From Kalmusia sp. IMI 367209 (lineage: Eukaryota > Ascomycota > Dothideomycetes > Pleosporales > Didymosphaeriaceae), in NCBI GenBank assembly GCA_027946365.1, contig JAPEUQ010000008.1, positions 1,178,001-1,242,000 on the forward strand: DNA of 64,000 nt, in the 5' to 3' direction. The first letter of the stretch is position 1, and every line of letters starts with the position of its first letter. Below, in pieces: positions 1-11,299 of the stretch. The notes below the pieces were generated by a model. The model searched no databases and was not told the origin of the DNA. It saw only the letters and a list, made by a program, of their open reading frames with translations. The position numbers were made by a program, and so were the translations under genes.

Positions 1-167
1 ATGTTTCACTTGATTGTAAATAGGCGCATGGGCTCGGCCAAGAAGCCGACATACTCGTGCCATGGATATTTGCAGGACCCAACGGTGTGAGCGTTATTTA
101 CTGGAGTGGGTATCGTCTATTCAGAGTGGTGTGCTGCTAATGTACAATTACATCCACTATCTCGACG

Positions 168-2586
168 TCACATTGAATCGAAGTAAGGCTGCACGTTCTG
201 GTCAAACGGATTCATCGGGTAGCTATTCTCAAATCCAGCCTAATTCACTGTTATTTCTCTTGTTAAATACAAGGGCCAATGGAGTACTTACCCAGTCGAG
301 CGAACCTCCGAGATCCATCTGTATGTCATCCATCGGGAAGTTTGTGAAAGCCTGAGCATTGTTGGAATCGAAGAAGAAGGTTGTATCTGGAATTTGCTGC
401 TGTGGAAATGGGAGCTCTACTTGTGGAGGCGTAAGTCCTGAGGTCGCTGTGATAAAAGTCAGTAAAAAGGTGTTCTAATTACATTGCCTGTATAGTCATC
501 GACGCCGCCTGAGCAGCTGCGAACGAAGAGTCTCTTACCTTTAGGTGTGTATCCGCCGACGCCCGCTTTACCCAACACATGACTGACAGCAGCAAACACC
601 CTTCGCGCCTCTCGTGATTTAACGCTTGCCCGAGACCATATTTGATCGTTGACCCTGACTAGTGCTTCAATGATTTCTGTGCGTGTCGGCTGTCCGCTCT
701 TGAAACGCACTCTGGGTACGTCGCTAGGTGGCACTGGATCCACCAAATCTCGATCCAAATCAAGAGTGAGCACAGTGGTCGCTAGCAAAAAATCGTGGTT
801 CATGAGGGACGACAGCCGCCAGCTCGAGGTCCACCAGAGCGACTTCTTCGCCCAAAACGTCTTATGCTCTCTAGACTGGACTTCCAGCAGGTGCTGAAAT
901 TCGAGAATCTTAAGCGCAGCATCTACACAAGCTGTTCTCGAATACTCGTATCGGGGATCAGCGCGTGCCAGGAATAGAAATGGCCGATGGAGCATCTCCA
1001 GAGCTTTCAAAAACGTCAAACCCAAGATCAGGACGGACATTGCGCCATCTGAAGATAGATCAAATTCTTTCACGTCCCTGCTCTTCAAAGAATCCGGTAT
1101 ATTTTCCCATGTGTCCCGCATAGCCTCATCTAATTCTAGAACTTCGCGATATGTAGGTTGCTCGCTCGCGCTGACCAAGTCGACAACGCGAGCGAACACT
1201 ACTAGAAGCCGATTGCGAACTATCGTGTAGAGCATTGGCGTGTACTCTGTATCAGGCCTTGATGGAGGAAGTTCGGTCATATTCTCGTGAAGGTCATCGT
1301 CGGTGAGATTGCTTGGTTCTAGAGTATCGGCCATAGCTGAGTGGATCATGCGAGGTAGTCCGACTTGGCCCGATGACATCAAGTCAAGTCGAACGACCAT
1401 AGACCACATTCTTCGTCTCATCTCGCATTCAAATGGTGTTAATTTATTATCAGACAGTTTCGAGGGCTCTCTGTGCAAGCCCATGCGAAATGCTGTTCGC
1501 ACAAGCATGCCGACGAGAAGCCATATACCATGTTGCGTATCTCGCGAGCGAAGGTACTCAATGACAAAGTAAGACAAAAATGTTTCCATCGTAAATGGTG
1601 GGCATTTTGAGTAATTGGCCAAGATAAGGCATTGTGCCACCTTTTGACGGTAAAAATCTTGTCGAGCTTCAGAAAATGTTCTCTGGGACGGATCTTCGAT
1701 TCCTCCATCGTGCTCCTCGACTAGAGATTGTATGCGTGTAGCAATAGCAAAAAGCCCATACAACAACCCTATCCACATGGTGGGTGTCTCTGCCGGGTTT
1801 TTCCAGAAGTCTTCGTACTCTCGTTGAAATTTTGGCCTATGCATAATGGTAGGAGCAACATCCACGAATTTCCAGTATCTATCCAAAAGTACGTCGGCCT
1901 CATGCTTGGGAGGAAGCCCTGCTATTATGTCCTGGCGTGTCGCGTGTCTTTGAGTTCCGAACAATAGCTCTGGCCCTACATCGTCATTCGTAGAGTTGCC
2001 AGGTGGAGGATCAGAAGTGACTTGGTCGAGTTCTCCTTTGAGTTCAGCAATGCTATCTAGAATACTCATCCAATGAGAACTATCGGTATATTTGGTTTCG
2101 TCACTGCCTAAGGTCATGTGGACCGGGGTTCCTGGTGCCTCAGCATCTGCACTTATGTCATTAGGGTCCGGGCGAAACGGTGAGCCATGGGAAGTGAAAG
2201 AAATTGATTTTTTGCGGTCGCCATTACTCTTGGCATCCATGAGAGTAGTTACTAGCTTCTCGAGCTGATCGATGCGATCGTGGACATTGATCCCAGGATT
2301 GGATGTCGACGATGCTGAAGGAATCGAGTCGTTGCGTGAGTATGTACAAGAAAGCGACAGACCGCGATCTACGCATGTTTTACACGGTTGCTGGCGGTCA
2401 CACTTCAGTCTACAGAGGTATGTTAGCACGTGATGTGATACCGGGGATCCTTCCAGGGAACATTAGGCATCTAGGAGAGTTTGACTAGTACTTTCTACGA
2501 CGGCAGAGACTGCAAGACAAGATCGGCTTGTCTCGCCGGCGGCTTGGAGGGACGTGGCGTTGCTGAAGCTGCGTGTCTGCACTCAT
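168..2586 (-). CDS. Zn2Cys6 fungal transcription factor (4 exons)
   Basis: Predicted nuclear DNA-binding regulator of about 730 residues. I read four exons: 2586-2492, 2409-539, 446-292 and 239-168. All introns are GT-AG and the frame is kept throughout. Splicing exon 1 to exon 2 completes a canonical binuclear cluster with Cys at residues 25, 28, 35, 41, 44 and 53 (spacing C-X2-C-X6-C-X5-C-X2-C-X8-C). The large middle exon looks like the fungal-specific TF domain, including the LHREPSKL-type segment and a Trp-rich stretch. The last two exons encode a Gln/Asn/Phe-rich acidic tail ending in YFDSM, a plausible activation domain. I chose the ATG at 2586 because it starts MSADT just before the cluster; an upstream in-frame ATG at 2715 is possible. 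It is divergent from a second Zn2Cys6 gene. Target genes cannot be deduced. Confidence 0.9.
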
Positions 2587-2731
2587 CTTGGTGTGTTCCT
2601 CGGTTGATCGGCATGTATGAACGGCAGAGGCATGTGGAAAGTGGAGTGTTGCCTCGCAGCGTTCAAGTTGCGCAGGTGGAGCCTGCGTCAATCGTTTGCG
2701 GTAGGCGCTAACCAAAATCGGTTAACCCCGG

Positions 2732-2742
2732 CGGTGTCTCCG
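2732..2742. promoter_or_regulatory. CGG-N5-CCG inverted repeat, possible Zn2Cys6 binding site
   Basis: GGCGG TGTCT CCGCC lies about 145 bp upstream of the leftward Zn2Cys6 gene, in the shared divergent promoter. Inverted CGG triplets are the classical recognition element of dimeric Zn2Cys6 proteins. A GGTTAACC palindrome lies a few bases to the left (about 2720-2727). Function is inferred only from the pattern. Confidence 0.35.
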
Positions 2743-3529
2743 CCCGTTCTCTCCTCTACCATCTTTTCAAATCCACTTTTGGTCTCTTCATGCCTGCAGA
2801 ACGTCTCGAACATCGATTTGGTATCCATGGTGGCTTGCGAACAGCGTAGAGAAATCTCAATGCATCTCACATGGTCGTTCTGGCGGCACTTTTAAGTCGA
2901 CGGAGGGTCGGAGGGTCGCGCTCTTCCCAGAAAGCAATTAGCCGTCCTACTTCGTTCCTTCAAGCCTCCTAGAGACGCAAATTCAGTATCCACAGCACCT
3001 CACGCATATCAATATTCAACGCCTTCTTGGACGGCAGATCGACTTGTTAGTACGAAAATCAGTACGGGAACTATTATAGTAGGGGTCATTGACACACAGA
3101 AGAAGTATCCGAGCTCACGTACCAATAAGCACAAGAGAACAACAATGTACATACGGAATTATTTGGAATATAGCACGCCTTTCAGCCCTGTGATGGAATG
3201 TGGCGGCGTGATGTGGGTACGCTTGAGGGATCTGGGCCCATTCCCCGCTCAAGGGTCCTGAAAACCCCACCCGACGTGGAGAGGACAAAAATTTTGCCAT
3301 TCGTCTTGGATCAGAAGTCGAAAATCAATACGAAGAAAAGTCTGCCAGTTTGGAGCAGCATGTAGGAGATGCTCGGGGAGCATCACGTGTCGTTAGTCAT
3401 CCTGAGCGGCTGAAGCGGGGACATCTCACGCACTTTAACTTAAATCCGATGAACCAAAAGACACCTACACAGCTGTTCGGGCGTGCGAAATTTATACTGT
3501 CTGTCATACCGAGCATAAAATTGAACATC

Positions 3530-5874
3530 ATGCACCCTTCCAAGGACAGTCGCGCTACAACGTCGTGCACTGAGTGTCAACGTAGGAAACAAAAGGTGCG
3601 TCCGAAAGTCATCGGACACGCATGGCTTCGCCCGCTTTTGTTCGCGAACTAATCATCCAACGCAGTGCTCACGCGAATGGCCCTGCAACCACTGTCAAGC
3701 GAGGAAAGTCCCTCACCTATGTCAATTTGGGACGAAAAAACCTCAGCAGCCCTCGCCCTCAGAACCTTCTCGGTATGCCAAAATTCTTGCGTAAAAACGC
3801 CTTACGTTTCGATGTAGTAACTTGGGAATGGATTAGTGAAAAAAATAGCGAATCAAGAGGGCGAAAAAGAAGTCAGCCTGATCCATCAGAGATCTCATCA
3901 AGCGGTGTGGATGGCGAGCAGGATGAGCCCGAGGATGGCCTAAAACTTTGGGGATACATGCCCGGGCATGTGCACTACAACTTGAATCGGGTCGATGGCG
4001 AGGTACCAAAGACTTCTGAATGTGCCTCTTCATCTTCTAATTCGACATAGGACTCGCCCAAAAAGGGGTCTCCAACGGAATCAGACAAATCAGACGAGGT
4101 GGAAGGCGTTTTATACGCCATCCCCCCAAGATCCATTACAGGTATGTTCGATTAGGCTTCATCAGTCGCCAACTAATATCTCAAAAGACGCTATCGTCAA
4201 CCACTTTCTCTCTGTGGTTAACTATCGGTATAGCGCGATATACGCCCCCACCTTCACAGAGCAATATGTGCAATGGTGGTCAGATCGCGCCAACAACAGA
4301 AAGCTTTCACCAGAATTCACCTGCTTACTACTTAGAGTGCTTTCATATTCAGTTCAGTATCTCACATCCGATCTACGAAAAATGATCGAATTCGAGCTAG
4401 CTTGTACCCCACAGGTGATGACTGATCGCTTTAGTGTTGCAGCTGATCAGTTAAGTAAAAGCTTTTCGGCTTCAAACACGTGCATCGAGAGGGTACAAGA
4501 ACTTTTCTTCAGAGGTGCTTGGCTCAAATCCGAATCACGAATCGTAGAATCGTGGCATGCTCTTGGTTGTACAATACGTGAGGCACAGGAGCTCGGTAAT
4601 TGTTCCGCCAACTTCCAAAGGATGATCATGTACTAATATTACTCAGGCATTGACAAGGACACCGGAATCGAAGGGCTGGCTGAATTTGATATCGAGATTC
4701 GAAGACGGATATGGACCTTGTTGTACATTTGGGACTGGTGTGTAGACTCACCTATATTGTTACCGTTATGCTAAATCAACAAAGGCAAATGTCTGCATGG
4801 CTCGGTCGACCCCACCTTATAGACCAGAAGGACGTTTCTTTCGAGTTCCCGAACCTACGCCTCGATCAATCTGCATCGGAGCCCAATCTACTTTCACCAT
4901 TCGCTCACATGGCGCTTCAAGCCCAGATAGCGCGGCGCATAGCACCACTCATGGGTGACATTCAGGTCATCAGCGACCTTTCCACGGATCAGGTATCAGC
5001 CGTACTCAACGAGATGCGCGAATATATCAGAGAACTTCCCCCAGTGTTCCGAGTCGAAGACCCGGATCGCTCTTTGGACGAGCGACATCCTTATTACGTT
5101 TTCCAACGTCACCAACTCCATGTGGTTACGCATATGACCATGCTTGACTTTCTGAAACCTTACCTGGCTCGCGACCCGAGGAAACCGAAAACGCCGCGAG
5201 ACGAAGAACTCCGCAAAACCGGCGTGGGAATAGCACTGAAACTACTTGGAGAGGCGCGGCTCCTGTTCGATCATGAATACCCAATCAATGCAAAGTTTCA
5301 CATGATCGTATTTGCCATCTTCGACACTTCGACCATTCTCTGCTCGGCTATTATCCACGATGTTGACAACGTCCTTCCTCATCGCGAAGAGGTCATCAGT
5401 GCTATAGAGAGTACTCTAGACATGCTTCAACAGCTCAGTTACATGACCAAGCTTGGCGCATCATCATATTGGTTCCTTCTCAAGCTCGTGCAAGCAGCAC
5501 CGGTGCTATCGCAGTACGCTCCTATCAACAAGCGACAACGAAGATTACAGAAATTTGAATCGACCAAGTCAGGCTCGGACGTAAGAACGCCGTTGCCCCA
5601 ACAGACGCTCCCTACAACTATCGCACCGGTCATCGAGCCTGAAGTAAAGGAGGCGGCGCCTGCCTTGGATCCTCTGCCGGTGCCGGAGATTGCCACCACA
5701 GATGACTTGTCCTTCGATCTAGATCAATTCTTGGCGCAAAATCCCTGGGGAAATTCGTCGAACCTAGACATTGGGGGTATGGAGGTAGTCTGGGATTGGG
5801 ACGACCTGAACCTTGACTTCTCACTAATGAACAACGAATCGACTGGCAACAGGCCAAGTGAGCCGGATCATTGA
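3530..5874 (+). CDS. Zn2Cys6 fungal transcription factor (7 exons)
   Basis: Predicted nuclear regulator of about 672 residues. Exons: 3530-3595, 3666-3772, 3837-4002, 4051-4141, 4188-4595, 4647-4737 and 4785-5874. All six introns are GT-AG, 46-70 nt, and the reading frame closes exactly. The first two exons form the zinc cluster with Cys at residues 13, 16, 23, 29, 32 and 41 (C-X2-C-X6-C-X5-C-X2-C-X8-C). The middle of the protein carries fungal-specific TF domain features: PPRSITDAIVNHF, RRRIWTLLYIWDW and SAWLGRPHLI. The C-terminus is acidic and Trp/Asp-rich, ending in PSEPDH. The gene is head-to-head with the other Zn2Cys6 gene, so the two may be co-regulated. The regulated pathway is unknown. 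Confidence 0.9.
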
Positions 5875-6522
5875 AGGATTGACGCCATCCAACGAACATA
5901 CCACAGCGTCATCTACTTGGTATCCCTCGGAAATACACATTTTAAGGTTCATCGCGGTCGAGTGAATTAAGCGTCTCATTTACGCTATTATGTTCACCAT
6001 GGCTAATATCACGGCCACACCCACAAACGCCAAAAAAAACCTTTCGGTTCCCTACATTTGCCGCACCCTATCAGGTGCGATATTGAAAAACATTTCAGTC
6101 TTATGTTGAGGAGAAGGTTCAGGAGCTTAATGCAAACGACGATGATGTATTGGGAGACTGTAAGTGTACTGTATAAATTAACGATGTCAAGCCGCAATTC
6201 ATGGAGGTCATTTATAGCTTGGATGGGAGACATCACAACTAGGTAGTCCTTGGGTTTTTTTAATTGGAAAACTGTGTGCAGATCAAAAGAGTTGCAAGCC
6301 TGGGTCTATCAAGTCACGAACATGGGAGTGTGATTCTGTGTATGCAGCCGAATATAGCTAGCTCACAAGCATTCGATGCCAAGCGGGACCCTGCAGGCGG
6401 CCCGCTCCAACGCGTACCGTGCTGCCCTTGTCTTCACACGTCACCCTCTTCACTCTTACAGCGCGGCAACTCGCCCTTCTTTCTCCCCGGGTAGCTTCCA
6501 TGCCTGCACCACTACCGGCACC
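5875..6522. other. intergenic, 3' of the TF and promoter of the next gene
   Basis: I see no convincing coding or RNA signal here. An open frame from an ATG at 6376 runs in frame into the next gene and would add 49 residues; I treat it as leader. A short GCACC/GGTGC hairpin lies near 6066-6080. Confidence 0.4.
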
Positions 6523-7677
6523 ATGTTCAATTGGCAGAATATCGTCTTGCTGGTCATATCCTACGTTGTGATCCCCCGACTTACCTTCCTCCCCAAAGGC
6601 CTCCACACGCTGCTCATCGTCTTCGGCCCTTTCCTGCTTCCCCGCCTATTCAACTTGTTCAACACGAGCCGTGCAGCAAGCAGAAGCGTTCCCGTGCGAC
6701 CGACGCCCAAGAAGGTGCAGCGCGCGCTGAACCTGCTCTTCGTCAGCGCAGTCGTTTGTCTCGTTCTGTCCCTCCCCCGATTTGCGCCGGAGAACATATT
6801 CGTCAAGACCCAGAGCCGCTATCAAATCGAGCCCAATGTGCTCTTCACGCGCCTGCACATGCTGCGCCCGCTTACCCCCGACGACGAAAGCCTGCGGGAC
6901 AAGTTCGCAAAGAATGCATCGAACAAATTGCTATACTTTGCCTTCGGCCCAGACAGCTTACTGAACTGCGTCTGGTGCACCACCGCCGATGGCACCAACG
7001 ACAACAGGAACTACTTCCTGTACAGCCTCCCAAAGCTTATCACACCGCACATTGCGAATCTGGCCGTCCTTGGCCTCACTACATCCTCGCTAGTCGGCCC
7101 CGAGGGGTCGCGCTTCCGCATACACGCTTCTATCGCTGGTCTCACGCTTCTGGTTGCCGAGACATGGTATCTAGGCACATACGATCCCGTGGCGAACAAG
7201 CGCGCAAAAGTGTTGCAAGAGATCGACTTTGTACACTGGCGCATCCGTATCCTACGCTACGTCGCGTTCGCTATCGTCGACGCTGCGCTCGGTGCCACCC
7301 TCTGGCTCACGTCCACGAACCGCTGGCTCGCGAAACCCGAACCCATTGCGCAGCGCCTCGAAAGCACAACTAAGGTCGCCGAGGAGACACTACATAAGCT
7401 CCGCGCTCTAGGCCTGCTAGAGAATTCTATAAACCGAGATCCGGGGCTGAGGGCTGTGAGGGAGGAATACTGGAGGACGGAGGGCCAAGTTATGGCCGAA
7501 GTGGTGTCAGATGTCGAGGTCACAGAGCTGATCAATCAGACCATTGGGAAGATGGACTTCAAGGGATTGGAGGGTAAAGTTGGGGAAGTCGCCGACGGCA
7601 TACTGTCTGCCATTGATGGGCTGAGATCAAGCCAGATTCTGGCTGCGAGTGGCGTGAGTGAAGCCCCGTCGTCATAG
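6523..7677 (+). CDS. conserved-looking multi-pass membrane protein, function unknown
   Basis: Single-exon protein of about 384 residues. I chose the ATG at 6523 because of its CACCATG context and because a hydrophobic segment (NIVLLVISYVVIPRL) starts at once; an in-frame ATG at 6376 is the alternative. About five hydrophobic segments are visible: two near the N-terminus, one around LNLLFVSAVVCLVLSL, one around IHASIAGLTLLVAETWYLG and one around RYVAFAIVDAALGATLWL. A soluble, charged C-terminal region of about 110 residues follows. It reads like a conserved fungal membrane protein, but I do not recognise a named family and assign no function. The next gene is on the same strand, 1.2 kb away. 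Confidence 0.8.
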   Translation: MFNWQNIVLLVISYVVIPRLTFLPKGLHTLLIVFGPFLLPRLFNLFNTSRAASRSVPVRPTPKKVQRALNLLFVSAVVCLVLSLPRFAPENIFVKTQSRYQIEPNVLFTRLHMLRPLTPDDESLRDKFAKNASNKLLYFAFGPDSLLNCVWCTTADGTNDNRNYFLYSLPKLITPHIANLAVLGLTTSSLVGPEGSRFRIHASIAGLTLLVAETWYLGTYDPVANKRAKVLQEIDFVHWRIRILRYVAFAIVDAALGATLWLTSTNRWLAKPEPIAQRLESTTKVAEETLHKLRALGLLENSINRDPGLRAVREEYWRTEGQVMAEVVSDVEVTELINQTIGKMDFKGLEGKVGEVADGILSAIDGLRSSQILAASGVSEAPSS

Positions 7678-8867
7678 ACACTTGCACGTCGTGTCGCAAA
7701 GTGGGTTGTACGAATTCGGATTTCGTTGCTATGGTTGGGTGCATCGCCTCGGCGTTTACTTACACGGATTGTTTGGTTGGGTCAGTGGCTTGGTTGCATG
7801 GGTGCGGAGTCCGGCATGTTGGTACTGTTCTTGCCTTCTCTTCAGCATTACAACGATGGGCGACTAAGAGCCTCGGTCCTATGTTACGCAATAGGATATG
7901 CATCGGGACGGAGTTTTGGGGGTCACTATTAGTTCCCGCGTCCGGAGGAACACATGGGTGCACATCATATAGAGGAATGCGTCGATCCTGACGGCCTTAT
8001 TTGCGATCTTTTGTGCTTTTCCATGCGAATTATATGAGGTCAACAGCCTTCAATGTCTAGAATTGTTCCTGACATTAAAACTATCTGAATTTGGCTGTCT
8101 GCGTTCTCGCCCGCTAATATCCGCCGTGCCCTCGCACTTGGCCTCGCACCGTAAGACCACCTCGCTCACCTACAGATATTTTTCGTTCTCAGCTCTCAAC
8201 ACTAATCCTTCTGCCTACTTAAGATCTTCGTCCGACATCGCGGCCATTCTCGAGGGTGGCGCCCGGGCCGAAGTCCGGAGGAGCTGAATGACTTTTTGCG
8301 AGTGAAGGTTTGGTGGACCAATGATGGTGCCGGATACTAGCGGCTCCGCGTAAGCGGATACAGGAGGCTCCATGGCTACAATTGACACAATTTAGGAGTC
8401 ATGCAAATTGTGATTCTCAAGATCGAGTGAGATAAAGCAGAATCGGATGAGGAATTGACATTGTCCCGTTTGCAACAGAAGTCACAACTCTAAGGTTCAA
8501 GTCTACCATTGTGGATAGAGAACTTAAGCCGTTCTATGTCATATCTAAAACAAAAACCTCGATAACAAGCGTAAGCACGAGTATACAGGACCGTCTAGTG
8601 TGGAGTTCGTTCCTGATCGGACGGTTGAATCGTGGATTGATGCGCATGTCAGAAAGCCGTAAGGCCGGTCGGTGTGGAGATCCCGGATCCATCCCTTTCG
8701 ACTCACGGCCTTGGTGTAGCATAACGCTAACCCCACAGCATCTATAAAGATGACTCCCACGCTAATGCCTTCTCTCTTCGCTTTGCCAACGTCAAACTCC
8801 CTTCCTCCTTCTTTCCTACCTCAACTCTTCCACGGGGGCTCTAGCACTCCATTTCAACATATCGACC
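7678..8867. other. intergenic spacer
   Basis: Short open frames only, with no family features and no consistent splicing. It holds the 3' end of the membrane protein gene and the promoter of the aminotransferase; the last 100 bases before 8868 are pyrimidine-rich (CTTCCTCC-type), common just upstream of fungal start codons. Confidence 0.4.
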
Positions 8868-10280
8868 ATGTCCTCCGCCCTCCTCACCCCTCCCCAAACG
8901 GCATTCGACGCCGCCCTAGATGTGTCCGCAAAGGATATATCTCGCGCCCTCGAGAAAGCTCTTCAACCCAGCACTCTCACCCCACTCCCCACTCCCGCAC
9001 GGGAGACACCACCACTTCGAAATAGTCCCGATGCATTGGCCGAACTCGACGCCTCCCTCCTCAAATGCACATACACCACCAACCCACGCACCGTCCCGAC
9101 CGCCGGCTCCGCAGCCCAAGCCAGCATGAAAGTCTGCACCGACCACATGATCCAAGCCCAGTGGACATCCACAACGGGCTGGGCCGCGCCGACCCTCCAA
9201 CCGTACGGCCCACTAAACCTCATGCCCACAGCATCAGCGCTGCACTACGCGACGCAGTGCTTTGAGGGGATGAAGCTGTACCGTGGGTTCGACGGCAAGC
9301 TGCGTCTTTTCCGGCCGCAGCTAAACTGCAACCGGATGGTAATGAGCACGTCGCGAATTGCGCTGCCCTCGTTCCCGCCGGCGGAACTGCTTGCGCTAAT
9401 CGCCAAGCTGTGCGCCACGGATGGCGAGAAGTGGCTGCCTGCGAACCAGCCGGGGAGCTTCTTGTACATCCGGCCTGCAATGATCGCTACGGATTCGGCG
9501 CTGGGCGTGCAGAAACCTAGCGAGGCGCTGCTCATGGTCATCCTGACGTGCTTCCCTCCTCTGGACGATCTCTCGGGCGGCATGCATCTCCTCGCGAGCC
9601 GGGAGGATATGGTGAGGGCGTGGCCCGGCGGTTTCGGGTACGCAAAGGTCGGCGCGAATTACGGGCCTAGTCTTGTTGCGCAGGGCGAAGCTAGGAGACA
9701 AGGCTTCCATCAGATTCTGTGGTTATTCGGGGAAGAAGGCACCGTTACGGAAGCCGGAGCTAGTAATTTCTTCGTGGTGTGGAGGACGAGGGAGGGAAGG
9801 TTGCAACTTGTTACTGCTGGGCTTGACGAGAGGATTGTGCTTGACGGGGTGACGCGGCGGTCGGTGCTCGAGCTTGCTCGCGAGCGATTGACTGCTGGAT
9901 CGGAGTTTGCCTCGGGTCTAGAAAGTGTCGAGGTCGTGGAGAGGAAGTACACGATCGGTGATCTGGTTGAGGCTGCGGATGAGGGCCGTCTTATTGAGGC
10001 GTTTGGCGCGGGGACGGCGTGGTTTGTGGCGCCCATTTCAAAGATACAGTATAAGGGAAAGGACATTGAGGTTCCGATGGGTGAGGGCGATATAGGTGCG
10101 TACACCCGCGCGCTGAAAGGGTGGCTGAAGGGGATCATGTGGGGTCTTGAAGGAAACACGGAACATGAATGGGGGTATGTCATTGACGAGGAAAAGAGGA
10201 AGCGGATGCGAAGTCTTGATGATGAGTGGGATACGTATCTGGGACTAGACCAGAGTGATGGGTCGAGGAGGTGGTGTTAA
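8868..10280 (+). CDS. branched-chain amino acid aminotransferase (PLP fold type IV)
   Basis: Predicted to move the amino group between leucine, isoleucine or valine and 2-oxoglutarate, using pyridoxal phosphate. Single exon, 470 residues, ATG in an ACCATGTC context. Family features: ALHYATQCFEGMKLYRG (substrate loop), the PLP-binding lysine in GYAKVGANYG (about Lys260), GTVTEAGASNFFVV and the C-terminal EAFGAGTAWFVAPI. The first 70 or so residues are Thr/Pro-rich and could include a targeting leader, but no clear mitochondrial presequence is seen, so cytosol or mitochondrion are both open. Such enzymes also occur in secondary-metabolite loci of fungi, but no partner biosynthetic gene lies nearby. 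Confidence 0.92.
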   Translation: MSSALLTPPQTAFDAALDVSAKDISRALEKALQPSTLTPLPTPARETPPLRNSPDALAELDASLLKCTYTTNPRTVPTAGSAAQASMKVCTDHMIQAQWTSTTGWAAPTLQPYGPLNLMPTASALHYATQCFEGMKLYRGFDGKLRLFRPQLNCNRMVMSTSRIALPSFPPAELLALIAKLCATDGEKWLPANQPGSFLYIRPAMIATDSALGVQKPSEALLMVILTCFPPLDDLSGGMHLLASREDMVRAWPGGFGYAKVGANYGPSLVAQGEARRQGFHQILWLFGEEGTVTEAGASNFFVVWRTREGRLQLVTAGLDERIVLDGVTRRSVLELARERLTAGSEFASGLESVEVVERKYTIGDLVEAADEGRLIEAFGAGTAWFVAPISKIQYKGKDIEVPMGEGDIGAYTRALKGWLKGIMWGLEGNTEHEWGYVIDEEKRKRMRSLDDEWDTYLGLDQSDGSRRWC

Positions 10281-10630
10281 AGAAAAGGGACGCTGATATT
10301 CGTTTTTACTGTTTGTATAATCATACTGGGCGGAAGGCGTAAAAATCGAGGCCGAGGGTTCTAGACAATGCTCATTTTTTGATACACGAGAAACTAATTG
10401 ATGTGTATACTTCTCTTTGAAATCCGGTGACTCTTCTACAGGCGGTAGTGAGAATCATTGCAATGTTCACGAAGATTCCAGTTTAGTCTCTCCCTATTTC
10501 TTCTACCGTGGCATGTAACCTCTAGCAGTTTTATCGTATTTTCCAATTCTAGTTAATATTATGAACCATCGGGTATTTTTCAAAATTTGTTCATTTTCCG
10601 GTGTCCCAGGGAGGGAAGAGCGAAAGCGAA

Positions 10631-11299
10631 ATGATAGAGCTCCGATGTCGTAGAAAATATTGTATTGACCCTGGAAAGATCGATCGGTATCTTGATCGAG
10701 ATGTTCTTGTGATAACACAATCTAGGTGCTGGAATGCGGTCTGTATAGGGTACGCATTACTTTTCGATCAAACGCGAATCCTGGCCAAGGAACTCAGGAC
10801 AGTTGCTTGGGCTAAAAATTTAGATTGGTGTATCGAGAGGAACCTCGAAAAAAAAACAGTGTTTGCCATTTATGGAAGGCGTTGGTCAGTTTTTTTTTCC
10901 TCATCGCAGATGCTTGGCATGACGTGGTTCAATCTTGTCTCCGCGCAACACGAGCGCTTTATCTCCTTTCATCATCTTCACGCAGCAGGACCACGCCATC
11001 GTCTATGCTGCGCTTCTCGCTTGCCGATAGACCTGCAAACGAAGAGTCGGCCTCGACGCGCCATCTCTTGCGACCACGATTGGTCGCTAGCAGTCGACGA
11101 TCCTGAAGCCAGCCTGGACTTCTGCGGCATCTTCAATCACCACGAGCGTCATGTTCTTATCAACAGGACGGACATGATGCAGCTACAACTGCTTGTGTCA
11201 GCAGAGGCTAGTGTCAAACGTAACGCGAAGGTCTTCGTGTTCATCGCTCCAAAAAGCGATCCAGCACTCCGCGGGCAGCCTTGGAAATCGAAACCGTAA
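10631..11299 (+). other. long open frame, orphan or gene relic
   Basis: An open frame from an internal ATG at 10631 (223 codons) is longer than expected by chance at this base composition. The part from about 11095 on (DPEASLDFCGIFNHHERH, MMQLQLLVSAEAS) looks like real protein, while the N-terminal part does not. No introns or family motifs found. I consider a fragment of a degraded gene more likely than an intact one. Confidence 0.25.

Noticed and set aside
6531..7373. 280-codon frame overlapping the membrane-protein gene
   Set aside because: Shadow frame rich in Arg, His and Pro inside a clear coding region.
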